Shown: positions 18,112 to 27,018 of the stretch, piece by piece | How the letters are laid out: each line of letters starts with the position of its first letter | How positions within the stretch are numbered: the first letter of the stretch is position 1 | Assembly: GCF_002269505.1 (NCBI RefSeq) | Contig: NZ_NQKQ01000009.1 | Span: 62,001 to 126,000, forward strand | DNA from: Pseudomonas fragi | Lineage (GTDB): Bacteria > Pseudomonadota > Gammaproteobacteria > Pseudomonadales > Pseudomonadaceae | Reading direction: 5' to 3' | DNA: 64,000 bases | Translations under genes and position numbers: made by a program | The notes under the pieces: generated by a model | The model's database searches: none | What the model was told of the DNA's origin: nothing | Seen by the model: the letters and a program-made list of their open reading frames with translations, nothing else

Positions 18112-18606
18112 ATGAGCTTCACTTCCCTCGGTCCCATTGCTGAAGATGGTGTTCGCCTGCCACTTTGCTCCTTCAGAGTCCCCGCCGGGTTTCCGTCCCC
18201 GGCGGCGGATCATATCGAGAAGGAGATTTCCCTTGATGAGCTGCTCGGTATACGTGCGCCCCATGTGTACCTGGTGCGCATCGATGGCGACAGCATGCAG
18301 GGTGTGGGGATTTATTCCGGGGATCTGGCCGTGTTCCAGCCCGGCTTCAGATACAGCAAGGCCGAGGTGCAGCTGCTCGACCTGCGCCAGCCCGGCGAGT
18401 TTTCCGATGATCTGTTTGCCGTCAACCAACCGGCAGAAGCATCACGGGTGATGGCGGTACTGGACGCCATCAATGGCCGCTGGGGCCGCGGCACGCTACG
18501 GGCTGCCAGTGTGCCGGGCAAACCCGACTGGGGGATGCGCCGGGACATGATGAGCCAGAGCTATACAACGCGGGTGGATCAGCTTTGGCAGGTTTCGTGT
18601 AAGTAA
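18112..18606 (+). pseudogene. umuD: umuD-umuC in-frame deletion fusion
   Basis: A 164-residue frame made of two halves. Residues 1 to about 75 are UmuD: the PAGF sequence with the A25-G26 cleavage bond, and DGDSMQGVGIYSGDLAV with the catalytic Ser61. From about residue 77 it becomes the end of UmuC: PGFRYSKAEVQLLDLRQPG, then VMAVLDAINGRWGRGT and the DUF4113-type tail MSQSYTTRVDQLW. The second half of UmuD, with the catalytic Lys, and roughly four fifths of the polymerase are missing. The junction is near 18337. The fusion keeps the SOS box, so a chimera of unknown activity could still be made after DNA damage. It is annotated elsewhere probably as an S24 peptidase. Confidence 0.88.
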
Positions 18607-18834
18607 AAGCAGACCCTGTATTGCTCTTGAAGACTTAAGGAGATCTCAAGTAGGGCTTTTCGGAATCAATAGCAGAATATTTCTCGCAATAGTTTTGTGT
18701 GTTGAATATATGGCCGGGTGCTGCATTAATAGCGCTGCCCTGTCACTCGGCAGCTGATAGGGTCTGTTAAGTGATCAGGGTGAAATAATCAAGGTCAAGC
18801 AATTAAGGTTTGGGTTGAATAGTGATTATTACAG

Positions 18835-19962
18835 ATGCGTTATAAATGGATTATTTTTATTGTCGGGCTTGTCGTGCTGTCTTCTTTTGCATTTTACAGT
18901 CTGTCAAAACGATCTGATGAGGTGAATCATATCGTTGCGCCGGTAATTAACATGGATATGGAGAGTCTGGTTTTGGCGACTGGCCCGATAGTCGCAACAG
19001 GTCTGGTCGATGTCGGTGCGCAGGTTAATGGTCAAGTTAAAACAGTCCATGTCAGGCTGGGGGAGAAGGTTAAAAAAGGGCAGGTATTGGTGGAGATTGA
19101 TCCGCAACTCCAGGAAAATGCCTTGAACAAGGCAAAGGCCGGTCGGGACCTTCTACTTGCACAGCAACAGGCCAGAAATAAAGCTCTCAAGCGTGCAGAG
19201 AGCGTATTTGCCCGCCAGCAAACGCTGCTCCTGGCTGATGCCAGTGCCAAAAGAGATCTTGAACAAGCCGAAGTGGAGCTGGAAAATGCCCGTGCTGAAG
19301 TCTCCGTTCTAAGAAGCCAGATACATTTGGCTCAAATCGAGATGGATAGCGCTGTGGCCAATCTGGGTTATACGAAAATCAAGGCGCCTGCCGATGGCGA
19401 AATCATCGCCATTGTGACGAAGGAGGGCCAGACTATTGTTTCCGCCCAGACATCACCGACCATTCTGATTATGGGCAATATGGACAGAATGACAGTCAAG
19501 GCAAGGATCTCCGAGTCGGATATTGTACGTGTAAGGGTTGATCAAAAGGTTGTTTTTACCGTGACTGGCGCACCGGAGCGGTCTTATGAATCGAAAATTC
19601 TTGCCGTTGAACTCCTGCCGGAGTCCGTCGTTACTGACAGTAAGGAGTTAACCAAACCCGACCCGACGTCCAATGTGCCTGTTTATTACAATGCGATTTT
19701 TGAAGTGGATAATCATGATCGCCTGCTCAAACCTTTGATGACGGCTAATATCAAAATCATTCAGGAAAGCGTGGGGCAGGTGATGGCAATTCCAATAGGC
19801 GCTCTCGAAAAAAAACAGTCGGCGAACAACCTGTATGAGGTTCGTATATTGTCGCCCAAGAGGGAGGTGGTTGTCAGGTCAGTTGCAATTGGCCTGCGCA
19901 ACAATACTCACGTGCAAATTGTTTCAGGGCTTGAACTTGGCGACAGTGTCATTCTTGAGTAG
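18835..19962 (+). CDS. macA: MacA-like periplasmic adaptor (membrane fusion protein)
   Basis: A 375-residue HlyD/MacA-type adaptor: one N-terminal membrane segment (IIFIVGLVVLSSFAFY), a biotinyl-lipoyl half-motif (VDVGAQVNGQVKTVHV), a long helical hairpin rich in Ala/Gln/Lys (about residues 95-180), a second lipoyl half (LGYTKIKAPADGEIIAI) and a beta-barrel domain. It links the MacB-type ABC pump to the outer-membrane NodT channel downstream. The gene is AT-richer than flanking chromosome (43% and 53% GC in two sampled lines, 60% in one neighbouring line), suggesting acquisition. No strong ribosome site is seen before the ATG. The exported substrate is unknown; macrolides and lipopeptides are known for relatives. 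Confidence 0.9.
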   Translation: MRYKWIIFIVGLVVLSSFAFYSLSKRSDEVNHIVAPVINMDMESLVLATGPIVATGLVDVGAQVNGQVKTVHVRLGEKVKKGQVLVEIDPQLQENALNKAKAGRDLLLAQQQARNKALKRAESVFARQQTLLLADASAKRDLEQAEVELENARAEVSVLRSQIHLAQIEMDSAVANLGYTKIKAPADGEIIAIVTKEGQTIVSAQTSPTILIMGNMDRMTVKARISESDIVRVRVDQKVVFTVTGAPERSYESKILAVELLPESVVTDSKELTKPDPTSNVPVYYNAIFEVDNHDRLLKPLMTANIKIIQESVGQVMAIPIGALEKKQSANNLYEVRILSPKREVVVRSVAIGLRNNTHVQIVSGLELGDSVILE

Positions 19963-20020
19963 ACGTTGATCGGAATCATATTGCCTTGCCCATTTATAAT
20001 GCTTGCTTGCCGGGTTGTGT

Positions 20021-22060
20021 ATGAAACGTCCAAGGGAAATAAAACTTCGAGTTCTGCCCACTGATACCTTAAAGGCAGGCAACGCATCAGGGGAAAGTCC
20101 GAGCTCACCCGTTCCATTATTCCAGTTGATAAATGTCTGCAGAAGCTATTCCAATGGTCATTCCTGTACAGATGCTTTACGAAACATTAACCTGAATATT
20201 CATGCGGGTGAAATGGTCGCCATTGTCGGGACATCGGGTTCGGGAAAGTCGACCCTTCTCAATATTCTGGGGTGCCTTGTCCCTCCTTCGCAAGGGCAGT
20301 ACATCCTGCGCGGGCGCAGTGTAACCAGTCTGACCAGTGACGAACTGGCCGACTTGCGCAGGGGCACTTTCGGTTTCGTATTTCAGCGCTACCACTTGCT
20401 GGGCCATCTGAATGCGCAAGAAAATGTTATGGCCCCGGGTCTTTATGTCGAGGGGGAGAAGAAACCACTTCGGGCACGCGCACAAGGGCTGTTGGAAAGT
20501 CTGGGGTTAAGCGACCGCTTGCGCTTCTTTCCGGGGCAATTGTCAGGTGGGCAACAGCAGCGTGTCAGTATTGCGCGTGCATTGATGAATGGCGGCGACG
20601 TCATATTGGCCGATGAGCCGACCGGTGCGCTGGATAGCAAAAGCGGTGAAGAGGTGATGGCAGCCTTGTGTGATTTGAACGCAAAAGGGCATACCGTCAT
20701 TATTGTGACGCACAATAATGATATTGCCTCGTATGCGCCGCGGTTGATTCATATTCAGGATGGTTGCATCACTTCAGATACAGTCGATCGCAGTGCATCG
20801 TCAGCGGCAGAGCCACCCAGTGTGCCCCGATCGAGGGCTGCGCAGAGCTTATCGACAAATATGCTATCAGGCTGGCCGGAGGCAATGAAGATTGCTTTTT
20901 CGTGGCTGGTCAGAAAGCCCTTGCATGCGGGATTGACGGTACTGGGAATCGTCATTGGCATTGCTGCGGTTTCATCGGTGATTGCCCTGGGTGAGGGCGC
21001 ACGTGACCGCATCGTGCAAGACATCAACTCCATGGGTACTGACACCATAGATATTTACTCCGGAAAGGACTGGGGTGATCTGTACAATGGCTCAAGCAAG
21101 AAGCTGCATGAGTCTGATGTGGGCTATCTGCGATCACTGCCTTATGTTGACAGTATTTCCCCGGTCACTTCAGCGACAGCCACGATCACATCAAAAAGCG
21201 CCAACCTTTCAGCTCAGGTATTGGGGGTCGGTGAAGCGTATATCAGGGTAAGAGGCCAAGTACTTGCTCAAGGTGCGTTTTTTTCCAGTGATGATGTTGG
21301 GCGGCAGGCGCAAGTTGCGATTATTGATGAAAACATGCGTAAACAACTTTTCCCAAGCTGGGAGGATCCCATCGGAAAAGTTATATTGGTGGGCCCGATG
21401 CCGGCAATCGTTGTCGGGGTCATCAAAAATGCACAGACGTCATTTGGTGGGCCGCCTGTACTGCAGGTGTTTATGCCTTACAGCACATTGATGTCACGTA
21501 TTTCGGGTCAGCAGTTCCTTGACAGCATTGTATTACGCGTTGCTGACAGGGTTTCAAATGAACTGGCCGAAAGTAATGTCAATCGTCTTTTGGAACTCAA
21601 GCACGGCAGTAAAGACTTTTTCACAAGTTCCTCGGACTCAATAATTCGCTCGGTGGCGAGAGCCACCAGAGTCTTGAATTTGCTGATCATTACGGTCGCA
21701 TCAATTTCTCTTCTGGTTGGAGGGATTGGCTTGATGAATATGATGCTTTACTCAGTGGCAGAGCGGACCTATGAAGTAGGCGTTCGAATGGCGTTCGGTG
21801 CCCGTAGACGAGATATCATGCAGCAATTTTTAAGCGAGTCCTGCTTGCTGTGCATTATTGGAGGCGGTTTTGGGCTTTTGCTATCCCTTCTTGCTGGAGA
21901 AGTCTTAGGCAGACTACAGGCTGATTTTCAGCTTAAATTTTCTTTTTGGTCGGTTATGGTCGCGTTTACAAGCTCTACCCTTGTTGGTCTTGTATTTGGC
22001 TATATACCTGCCCGAAACGCCGCGATACTGGATCCTGTCGAGGCTCTGTCCAGGGCGTAA
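20021..22060 (+). CDS. macB: MacB-like ABC transporter (ATPase-permease fusion)
   Basis: About 679 residues. The N-terminal ATPase has Walker A GTSGSGKST (about residues 68-76), signature LSGGQQQRVSIARAL and Walker B VILADEPTGALD. After about residue 280 comes the MacB_PCD periplasmic domain flanked by four membrane segments, with the FtsX-type block SISLLVGGIGLMNMML and RTYEVGVRMAFGARRRDIM. Such proteins use ATP to drive substrates from the periplasm through MacA and an outer-membrane channel. ATG 20021 is chosen; TTG 20003 would add six residues. It is 58 bases after macA and is followed by the NodT channel gene, forming a full tripartite set. Confidence 0.9.
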   Translation: MKRPREIKLRVLPTDTLKAGNASGESPSSPVPLFQLINVCRSYSNGHSCTDALRNINLNIHAGEMVAIVGTSGSGKSTLLNILGCLVPPSQGQYILRGRSVTSLTSDELADLRRGTFGFVFQRYHLLGHLNAQENVMAPGLYVEGEKKPLRARAQGLLESLGLSDRLRFFPGQLSGGQQQRVSIARALMNGGDVILADEPTGALDSKSGEEVMAALCDLNAKGHTVIIVTHNNDIASYAPRLIHIQDGCITSDTVDRSASSAAEPPSVPRSRAAQSLSTNMLSGWPEAMKIAFSWLVRKPLHAGLTVLGIVIGIAAVSSVIALGEGARDRIVQDINSMGTDTIDIYSGKDWGDLYNGSSKKLHESDVGYLRSLPYVDSISPVTSATATITSKSANLSAQVLGVGEAYIRVRGQVLAQGAFFSSDDVGRQAQVAIIDENMRKQLFPSWEDPIGKVILVGPMPAIVVGVIKNAQTSFGGPPVLQVFMPYSTLMSRISGQQFLDSIVLRVADRVSNELAESNVNRLLELKHGSKDFFTSSSDSIIRSVARATRVLNLLIITVASISLLVGGIGLMNMMLYSVAERTYEVGVRMAFGARRRDIMQQFLSESCLLCIIGGGFGLLLSLLAGEVLGRLQADFQLKFSFWSVMVAFTSSTLVGLVFGYIPARNAAILDPVEALSRA

Positions 22061-22182
22061 GTCAGTGGGTAATCAATGTGCCAATTTGCATTGGTTTGCC
22101 ACCGTGGTCATTCAGCATGACGTCGATACCTTGATGCACGATGCCAATACTGCGCTGCAGTGTTTTTGAGAATATCATTGTG

Positions 22183-23586
22183 ATGATAAGACATTATCCT
22201 GCGTTGTTTTGTATATTGCTACTGTTGGCAGGTTGCAGTACAAGCATGCCCGATGTTGACACCCTCAAAACGCAACTGACACTGCCTGCACATTGGCGTA
22301 GTGCGATAACTGAGGGCAAGGATAGAAAGTACACAAGTCCTTGGTGGCGCTCATTTCAAGACCCTGACCTGGACGCCCTTGTGGAACGTGTACTAAGTAA
22401 TAACAATGATCTGGCAGCTGCAGCATACAGGGTAAAAAAGGCAGAGGCACAAGCGGGTATTGTAAGGGCGGATCTGACGCCTGGTATATCAAGTGAGTTC
22501 AAGCAAAGCATAACCAAGGGATTGAGCGGAGGAGGTTCGGGGCAAAGGTCTTTTACCAGTACATTCTCCTTGAGCTACGAGCCGGATTTATGGGGGCGTC
22601 TTTCAAAAGCGCGCGATATATCCGCGTGGGAGGCCATGGCGACCCAGGAAGATCGTGAGCACATTGCGATGCAACTGATGGGTACAACAATGGAGCTGTA
22701 CTGGCAGTTAGGGTTGCTGAATGAAAGTATTGCAATCAATGACACCAGCATTGCCAACGCCCGTTCAATCCTCGAGTTGGCTCGTGTACGAGAATCCGTT
22801 GGGCAGGAGGGACGTTTTCAGTCGATTCAGGCAGAGCAACAGTTGAATGTGCTGCTGGCCGATAAACCAGTACTGCTGCAACGGCGCGAAGAAAGCCGCA
22901 ATGCCCTGTTGGTTCTGCTGGCATCCCCTATGGGATGGAGTGACGAGATCAAAATAAGCCCAATTCCAATGCGTATATCAAGGCCGCTGCGCTCTGGTAT
23001 ACCTGCCCATGTTTTGGGGCAGCGACCTGACATGAGGGCAGCAGAGCTTAGATTGCGCGCCAGCTTTGGCAATATAGAAGTGCAACAAAAAAGCCTCTAT
23101 CCAGCTGTGAGTCTTACTGCTGGTATCAATGGGGGAGGGACCCGCGAGTTGTCGGATATTCTCCGTAATCCGCTGGGGGTATTTACGGCGGGTTTACTGC
23201 TTCCGTTTTTCGAGTTCAATAAAGGCAAGCTGCGAGTTGCCAGCGCTGAAGCAACCTACCTGGAAAGTGTCGAGTTATTCAAGAAAACGTTATTTGACGC
23301 ATTGGCAGATGTTGAGAACTCACTGTCGGCCTATAAGCAGTTTGCCGATGAGGCTCTGTATCTGTCCCGTGCCCATGAGTCTTCATCCCGGGCAGAAAAA
23401 GTTGTTGAAATACGCTATCGCCTTGGACAGTCGAATATACAAGAGTGGCTGGAGCAACAGGATGTGAAGCGCAGAATCGAATTGCGCCTGGTTAAAAATC
23501 GTACTGATCAGTTGGTTGCCATGGTCAAGTTTTATCAAGCTATTGGTGGCGGCTGCGCTGATCAATGCGCTGCGGCTCTGCCATAA
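22183..23586 (+). CDS. NodT-family outer-membrane efflux lipoprotein
   Basis: A 467-residue TolC/OprM-like channel. The ATG at 22183 opens a lipoprotein signal peptide with lipobox LLAGC. Two outer-membrane efflux repeats follow, with the family motifs WWRSFQDPDLDALV, SYEPDLWGRLSKARD, GQRPDMRAAELRLRASFGNI and LLPFFEFNKGKL. It forms the outer-membrane conduit for MacA/MacB encoded just upstream (122 bases). An earlier start at 22141 would put a non-signal leader in front and is rejected. Base composition is AT-rich like macAB. Confidence 0.9.
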   Translation: MIRHYPALFCILLLLAGCSTSMPDVDTLKTQLTLPAHWRSAITEGKDRKYTSPWWRSFQDPDLDALVERVLSNNNDLAAAAYRVKKAEAQAGIVRADLTPGISSEFKQSITKGLSGGGSGQRSFTSTFSLSYEPDLWGRLSKARDISAWEAMATQEDREHIAMQLMGTTMELYWQLGLLNESIAINDTSIANARSILELARVRESVGQEGRFQSIQAEQQLNVLLADKPVLLQRREESRNALLVLLASPMGWSDEIKISPIPMRISRPLRSGIPAHVLGQRPDMRAAELRLRASFGNIEVQQKSLYPAVSLTAGINGGGTRELSDILRNPLGVFTAGLLLPFFEFNKGKLRVASAEATYLESVELFKKTLFDALADVENSLSAYKQFADEALYLSRAHESSSRAEKVVEIRYRLGQSNIQEWLEQQDVKRRIELRLVKNRTDQLVAMVKFYQAIGGGCADQCAAALP

Positions 23587-23721
23587 AGGGTCGCTTCAGG
23601 TTCATTTGCCGGCTCACTGACTTTTATGCACGCAGGCCTGGTTGATGTGTAAGTTTCAACTCAGGCCATGCAGTTAATGGGTTTTAAGGTCTTTTGGCCC
23701 TGGCAACAGCTTTGTTGCACG

Positions 23722-24936
23722 TCAATGCACGGCCGTGCAAAACCTCATGATCGCCTCGCAGGCCTGGCGCAATGCTGCATCATCCAGGGCATAGGCAATA
23801 CGGATATAGGGCCCCAGGCCAAAGGCGCTGCCATGCACCACGGCCACGTCGGCCTCGTCGAGCAGGGCGAGGGCAACGTCTTCATCAGTGTGCAGCACCC
23901 TGCCTGCGGGCGAAGTGCGGCCGATCAATCCGGCGCAGCAGGCGAACGCGTAGAAGGCGCCTGCCGGGCTGGTGCATTCAAGGCCCGGTATGGCGTTGAG
24001 CAGTTCGACCATCAGGTCGCGGCGCTTCTGGAACGCGGCACGGCTGCTGTGAATAAAGTCCTTGGGGCCTTCCAGTGCGGCGAGTGCAGCCTGCTGAGAG
24101 ATCGAACCGGCTCCCGACGTCTGCTGGCCTTGCAGTTTTTCCATGGCTTGCAGCAACCAGCGCGGGCCGGTGGCAAACCCGATGCGCCAGCCGGTCATGG
24201 CGTAGGCCTTGGACACGCCGTTCATGGTCAGGGTGCGCTCGGCCAGGCGTGGTTCAACCTGGGCCAGGGTATGGAACTGCTGATCATCGAAGATCAGGTG
24301 TTCGTAGATATCATCCGCCAGAATCAAAACATGGGGATGGGCCAGCAGCACCTCGGCCAGGGCCGCCAGCTCGTCGCGGCTGTACACCGCCCCCGTCGGA
24401 TTGGAGGGCGAGTTGAGGATCAGCCAGCGCGTTTGCGGAGTGATTGCAGCCGCCAGTGCCGCAGCGGTCAACTTGAAACCGGACGCTGCGTGGCAGGTCA
24501 CGATGCAGGCCTGCGCGCCGCATAACTGAACCATCTCGGGATAGCTGACCCAATACGGCGCCGGTATGATGACCTGATCCCCCTCATTGAGGGTCGCGGC
24601 CAGAGCGTTGAAAATCACCTGTTTGCCGCCGTTGCAGACCAGGGTGTCCTGCCAGCCTACATCCAGGCCGTTTTCGCGGCGGAACTTGGCCGCTACCGCT
24701 TCTCGCACAGAATGTGCGCCAGCGACCTGGGTGTAGCGGGTGTGGCCCTGGCCAATGGCGCGGATTGCAGCCTCGCGCACATGCTCGGGCGTATCGAAGT
24801 CCGGTTCGCCGGCGCACAGTGAAATGACCGTGGCGCCTTGGGCGCGGCGCTCGGCAACTCTGTCGATGATCCGATAGGTCGCCGAGGGCAGGGCGCTGGC
24901 CAGGCGCTGGTTGAGCCGCTGGATATCACGGCTCAT
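23722..24936 (-). CDS. PLP-dependent aminotransferase, class I fold (aspartate-aminotransferase-like)
   Basis: A 404-residue fold-type I aminotransferase. The PLP lysine is K243 in SKAYAMTGWR; N179 (NSPSNPTG), D208 and Y211 (ADDIYEHL) are the usual PLP contacts. The AspC/PatA-like subgroup (Ib gamma) fits the N-terminus ISLCAGEPDFDTP. It overlaps the first RraA-like gene by four bases and completes a four-gene operon with three RraA/HMG-aldolase-like genes. An attractive idea is that it deaminates a 4-hydroxy-4-substituted glutamate to the 2-oxo acid cleaved by the aldolases; this is inference. Confidence 0.88.
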   Translation of the reverse strand: MSRDIQRLNQRLASALPSATYRIIDRVAERRAQGATVISLCAGEPDFDTPEHVREAAIRAIGQGHTRYTQVAGAHSVREAVAAKFRRENGLDVGWQDTLVCNGGKQVIFNALAATLNEGDQVIIPAPYWVSYPEMVQLCGAQACIVTCHAASGFKLTAAALAAAITPQTRWLILNSPSNPTGAVYSRDELAALAEVLLAHPHVLILADDIYEHLIFDDQQFHTLAQVEPRLAERTLTMNGVSKAYAMTGWRIGFATGPRWLLQAMEKLQGQQTSGAGSISQQAALAALEGPKDFIHSSRAAFQKRRDLMVELLNAIPGLECTSPAGAFYAFACCAGLIGRTSPAGRVLHTDEDVALALLDEADVAVVHGSAFGLGPYIRIAYALDDAALRQACEAIMRFCTAVH

Positions 24937-25571
24937 GGGCGATCTCTCCAGTGGGTCAGGTTCATCAGTTCGAGCGTCGAGCGGCCTTCAGTCAGTGCCT
25001 GCATCATATGGGCTTCCTTGCCGGCACGGGCTTCGCCTTCGGCCAGGGTGCGCGCTGCGTGCGCCTTGGGGATGATGATCACACCATCATCGTCAGCCAC
25101 CAGCAGATCACCCGGCTCCACCTCTGCACCGTTGAAATTGAAAGCCTGACCCACAGAGAGGGCGCTGGCCTTGACGGTGCCCCTGACCGAGATGCCGCGG
25201 GCGAATACCGGGAACCGACGTGTTTTCAGGGCCGCGATATCACGCACACCGCCGTCGATGACCAGGCCGGCCACACCGGCTGCCTGCGCGGCAACGGTGA
25301 GCACTTCGCCCCAGTAACCGGCGATGTAATTACCGGTACCCACTACCAGCACGCTACCGCGCGGTACTTGTTCCAGGGCCAGATGCAGGGCCAGGTTGTC
25401 ACCCGGTGAGCATTGCAGCGGGTACGCCGGGGCGGCGATAAAGGCGCCATCCCAGATCGGGCGGATGCCGCTGTCTACGGCACAGGCCAGGTGTGAGGCC
25501 TCATACAGGGTCGAGCTGCCGAGGATTTTGGCCCGTTCGTGGTAGTTGAGGGGCAGGTCGAGTGTGTTCAT
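24933..25571 (-). CDS. RraA/4-hydroxy-4-methyl-2-oxoglutarate aldolase-like protein (third of three)
   Basis: A 212-residue RraA-family protein. The motif VIDGGVRDIAALK carries the Arg-Asp pair, and LVADDDGVIIIPKAHA carries the conserved DxDGV block of the family. Members include class II pyruvate aldolases (HMG/CHA aldolase) that split 4-hydroxy-4-substituted 2-oxo acids, and the RNase E regulator RraA. The metabolic context (aminotransferase, LysR) favours the aldolase side. It overlaps the aminotransferase by four bases and touches the next RraA-like gene. Confidence 0.85.
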   Translation of the reverse strand: MNTLDLPLNYHERAKILGSSTLYEASHLACAVDSGIRPIWDGAFIAAPAYPLQCSPGDNLALHLALEQVPRGSVLVVGTGNYIAGYWGEVLTVAAQAAGVAGLVIDGGVRDIAALKTRRFPVFARGISVRGTVKASALSVGQAFNFNGAEVEPGDLLVADDDGVIIIPKAHAARTLAEGEARAGKEAHMMQALTEGRSTLELMNLTHWRDRP

Positions 25572-26233
25572 CAGGCTTTCCTCTGCAGGCTGTGGTAGCC
25601 CAGAGCAGCGCGGGCGCTTGCAAGGGTCTGGCCTTGACTGATCAAGGTACGGATTTGCGCTTCGATGGCTTCGATCTGCCGTGCGCAGGCGGCCACTTGT
25701 GCGGCATGGGCACGGGGGACGATCACTACGCCATTGGCGTCGGCCACCACAATGTCGCGGGCACAGACCCGGGCGGTGCCAATGGACACGGGCTGGTTGA
25801 TCGACTGCACCTGGACACGGTCCTTGCCGGTGCGCATAAACCGGCCCTTGCTGAAGATCGGATAGCCGTCACCCAGCGCCTTGTTGACGTCACGGCAAAC
25901 GCCGTCGATAACTGTGGCGGCGATGTTGCGGCTGCCGGCGTACTGGGTCATGAGATCGCCCCATACGGTGCAGTCGGTGCGCCCTGCGTTGTCGATTACC
26001 ACCACGTCGCCGGGCAGTACTGCTTCGATAAAGTCGCCCACGGTTCCGGCAGGCACACTGGCCGATACGTACTGCACCGTGAACGCCGGGCCGACAATGA
26101 CTGTGCTGTAATTGCCCAGCGGTGCCACGCCCAGACATTGGCCAGGCAGGCCGAGTTTGTCCAGGGCATCGGAAACCCCCGGGGTGTCCAGGCCTTCAAA
26201 CAGGGCGACCAGTGCTTGATCTTCAGGGTTCAT
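25571..26233 (-). CDS. RraA/HMG aldolase-like protein (second of three)
   Basis: A 220-residue member of the same family, clearly diverged from its neighbours. The motif VIDGVCRDVNKALG keeps the Arg-Asp pair, and DIVVADANGVVIVPRAHA is the second conserved block. The N-terminus DTPGVSDALDKLGLPG matches the family opening. Its start abuts the stop of the first RraA-like gene and its stop shares a base with the start of the third. Three paralogues in a row suggest either a hetero-oligomer or sequential cleavage of related substrates; which is not readable. Confidence 0.85.
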   Translation of the reverse strand: MNPEDQALVALFEGLDTPGVSDALDKLGLPGQCLGVAPLGNYSTVIVGPAFTVQYVSASVPAGTVGDFIEAVLPGDVVVIDNAGRTDCTVWGDLMTQYAGSRNIAATVIDGVCRDVNKALGDGYPIFSKGRFMRTGKDRVQVQSINQPVSIGTARVCARDIVVADANGVVIVPRAHAAQVAACARQIEAIEAQIRTLISQGQTLASARAALGYHSLQRKA

Positions 26234-26913
26234 CAGGCGTGCTCCGTGTGGATGGCTTCAAACTGACTGTCATGCATCACCTCGGCCACGGAGCGGCCGC
26301 TGCGTACTGCGTCCAGCATGGCTTGCTGACGCCGGGCAATACGCTCGCCAAGATCGACGACCTGAGCGATATGGGCCTGGGGCACAAACACCGTGCCGCA
26401 GTTGTCAGCGATCACATAGTCGTCCTGGCTGACATTGACGCCAGCCACCTCGATGGTCACGGCAGCGGCTATTTGCATCACGCGGTTGCGCGCACTGATC
26501 ATGGTGACGCCACGACCGTAAACCGGATAACCGATTGCCGCACTGCCATCAATGTCGCGGCTGTACCCGTCAAGGATGGAGCCGCGCACCTGTTTGGCGA
26601 GCGCCGCATTGGCAAGGATATCGCCCCAGCATGAGATGCCTTCGATACCGCCGGCGATTACCAGCACCCGGTCATCGGTGTTGATCTGTTCGACCACCGG
26701 GGTGATCAGATGGGCGCAGGGAGCCGTGTCGGTCTTTGCTGCCAGCAGCACGGTACTGGCACGGCCAACGATCGGCGGGCAGTTCCACAGCGGCCGCAGC
26801 CCTACGGTGGCTCCTGCCAGGCCAAGAAAATCCAGCGCATCGGACACCGTATTGCTGTCCAGTGCCGCCAGACGTTGGAGTACAGTCCTGTCGGTCGTGC
26901 TTTTGAGTGTCAT
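26233..26913 (-). CDS. RraA/HMG aldolase-like protein (first of three)
   Basis: A 226-residue family member, first gene of the operon. The opening LDSNTVSDALDFLGLAG, the LDGYSRDIDGS motif (Arg-Asp kept) and the DYVIADNCGTVFVPQAHI block are all in register with its two paralogues. In the last block the usual Asp-Gly before Val is Cys-Gly-Thr. It is divergent from the LysR gene at 27019 with 105 bases between starts, so that regulator probably controls the operon. Confidence 0.85.
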   Translation of the reverse strand: MTLKSTTDRTVLQRLAALDSNTVSDALDFLGLAGATVGLRPLWNCPPIVGRASTVLLAAKTDTAPCAHLITPVVEQINTDDRVLVIAGGIEGISCWGDILANAALAKQVRGSILDGYSRDIDGSAAIGYPVYGRGVTMISARNRVMQIAAAVTIEVAGVNVSQDDYVIADNCGTVFVPQAHIAQVVDLGERIARRQQAMLDAVRSGRSVAEVMHDSQFEAIHTEHA

Positions 26914-27018
26914 CGCGCAGCCCCTGTTGTGTTGGAGATGCTCAGTGTCAGCGAGGTTGTTTGATAGGTATATTCCTGTTCACGTAAGCTTTGGATACGT
27001 TAAACCTATGGTAAAACC

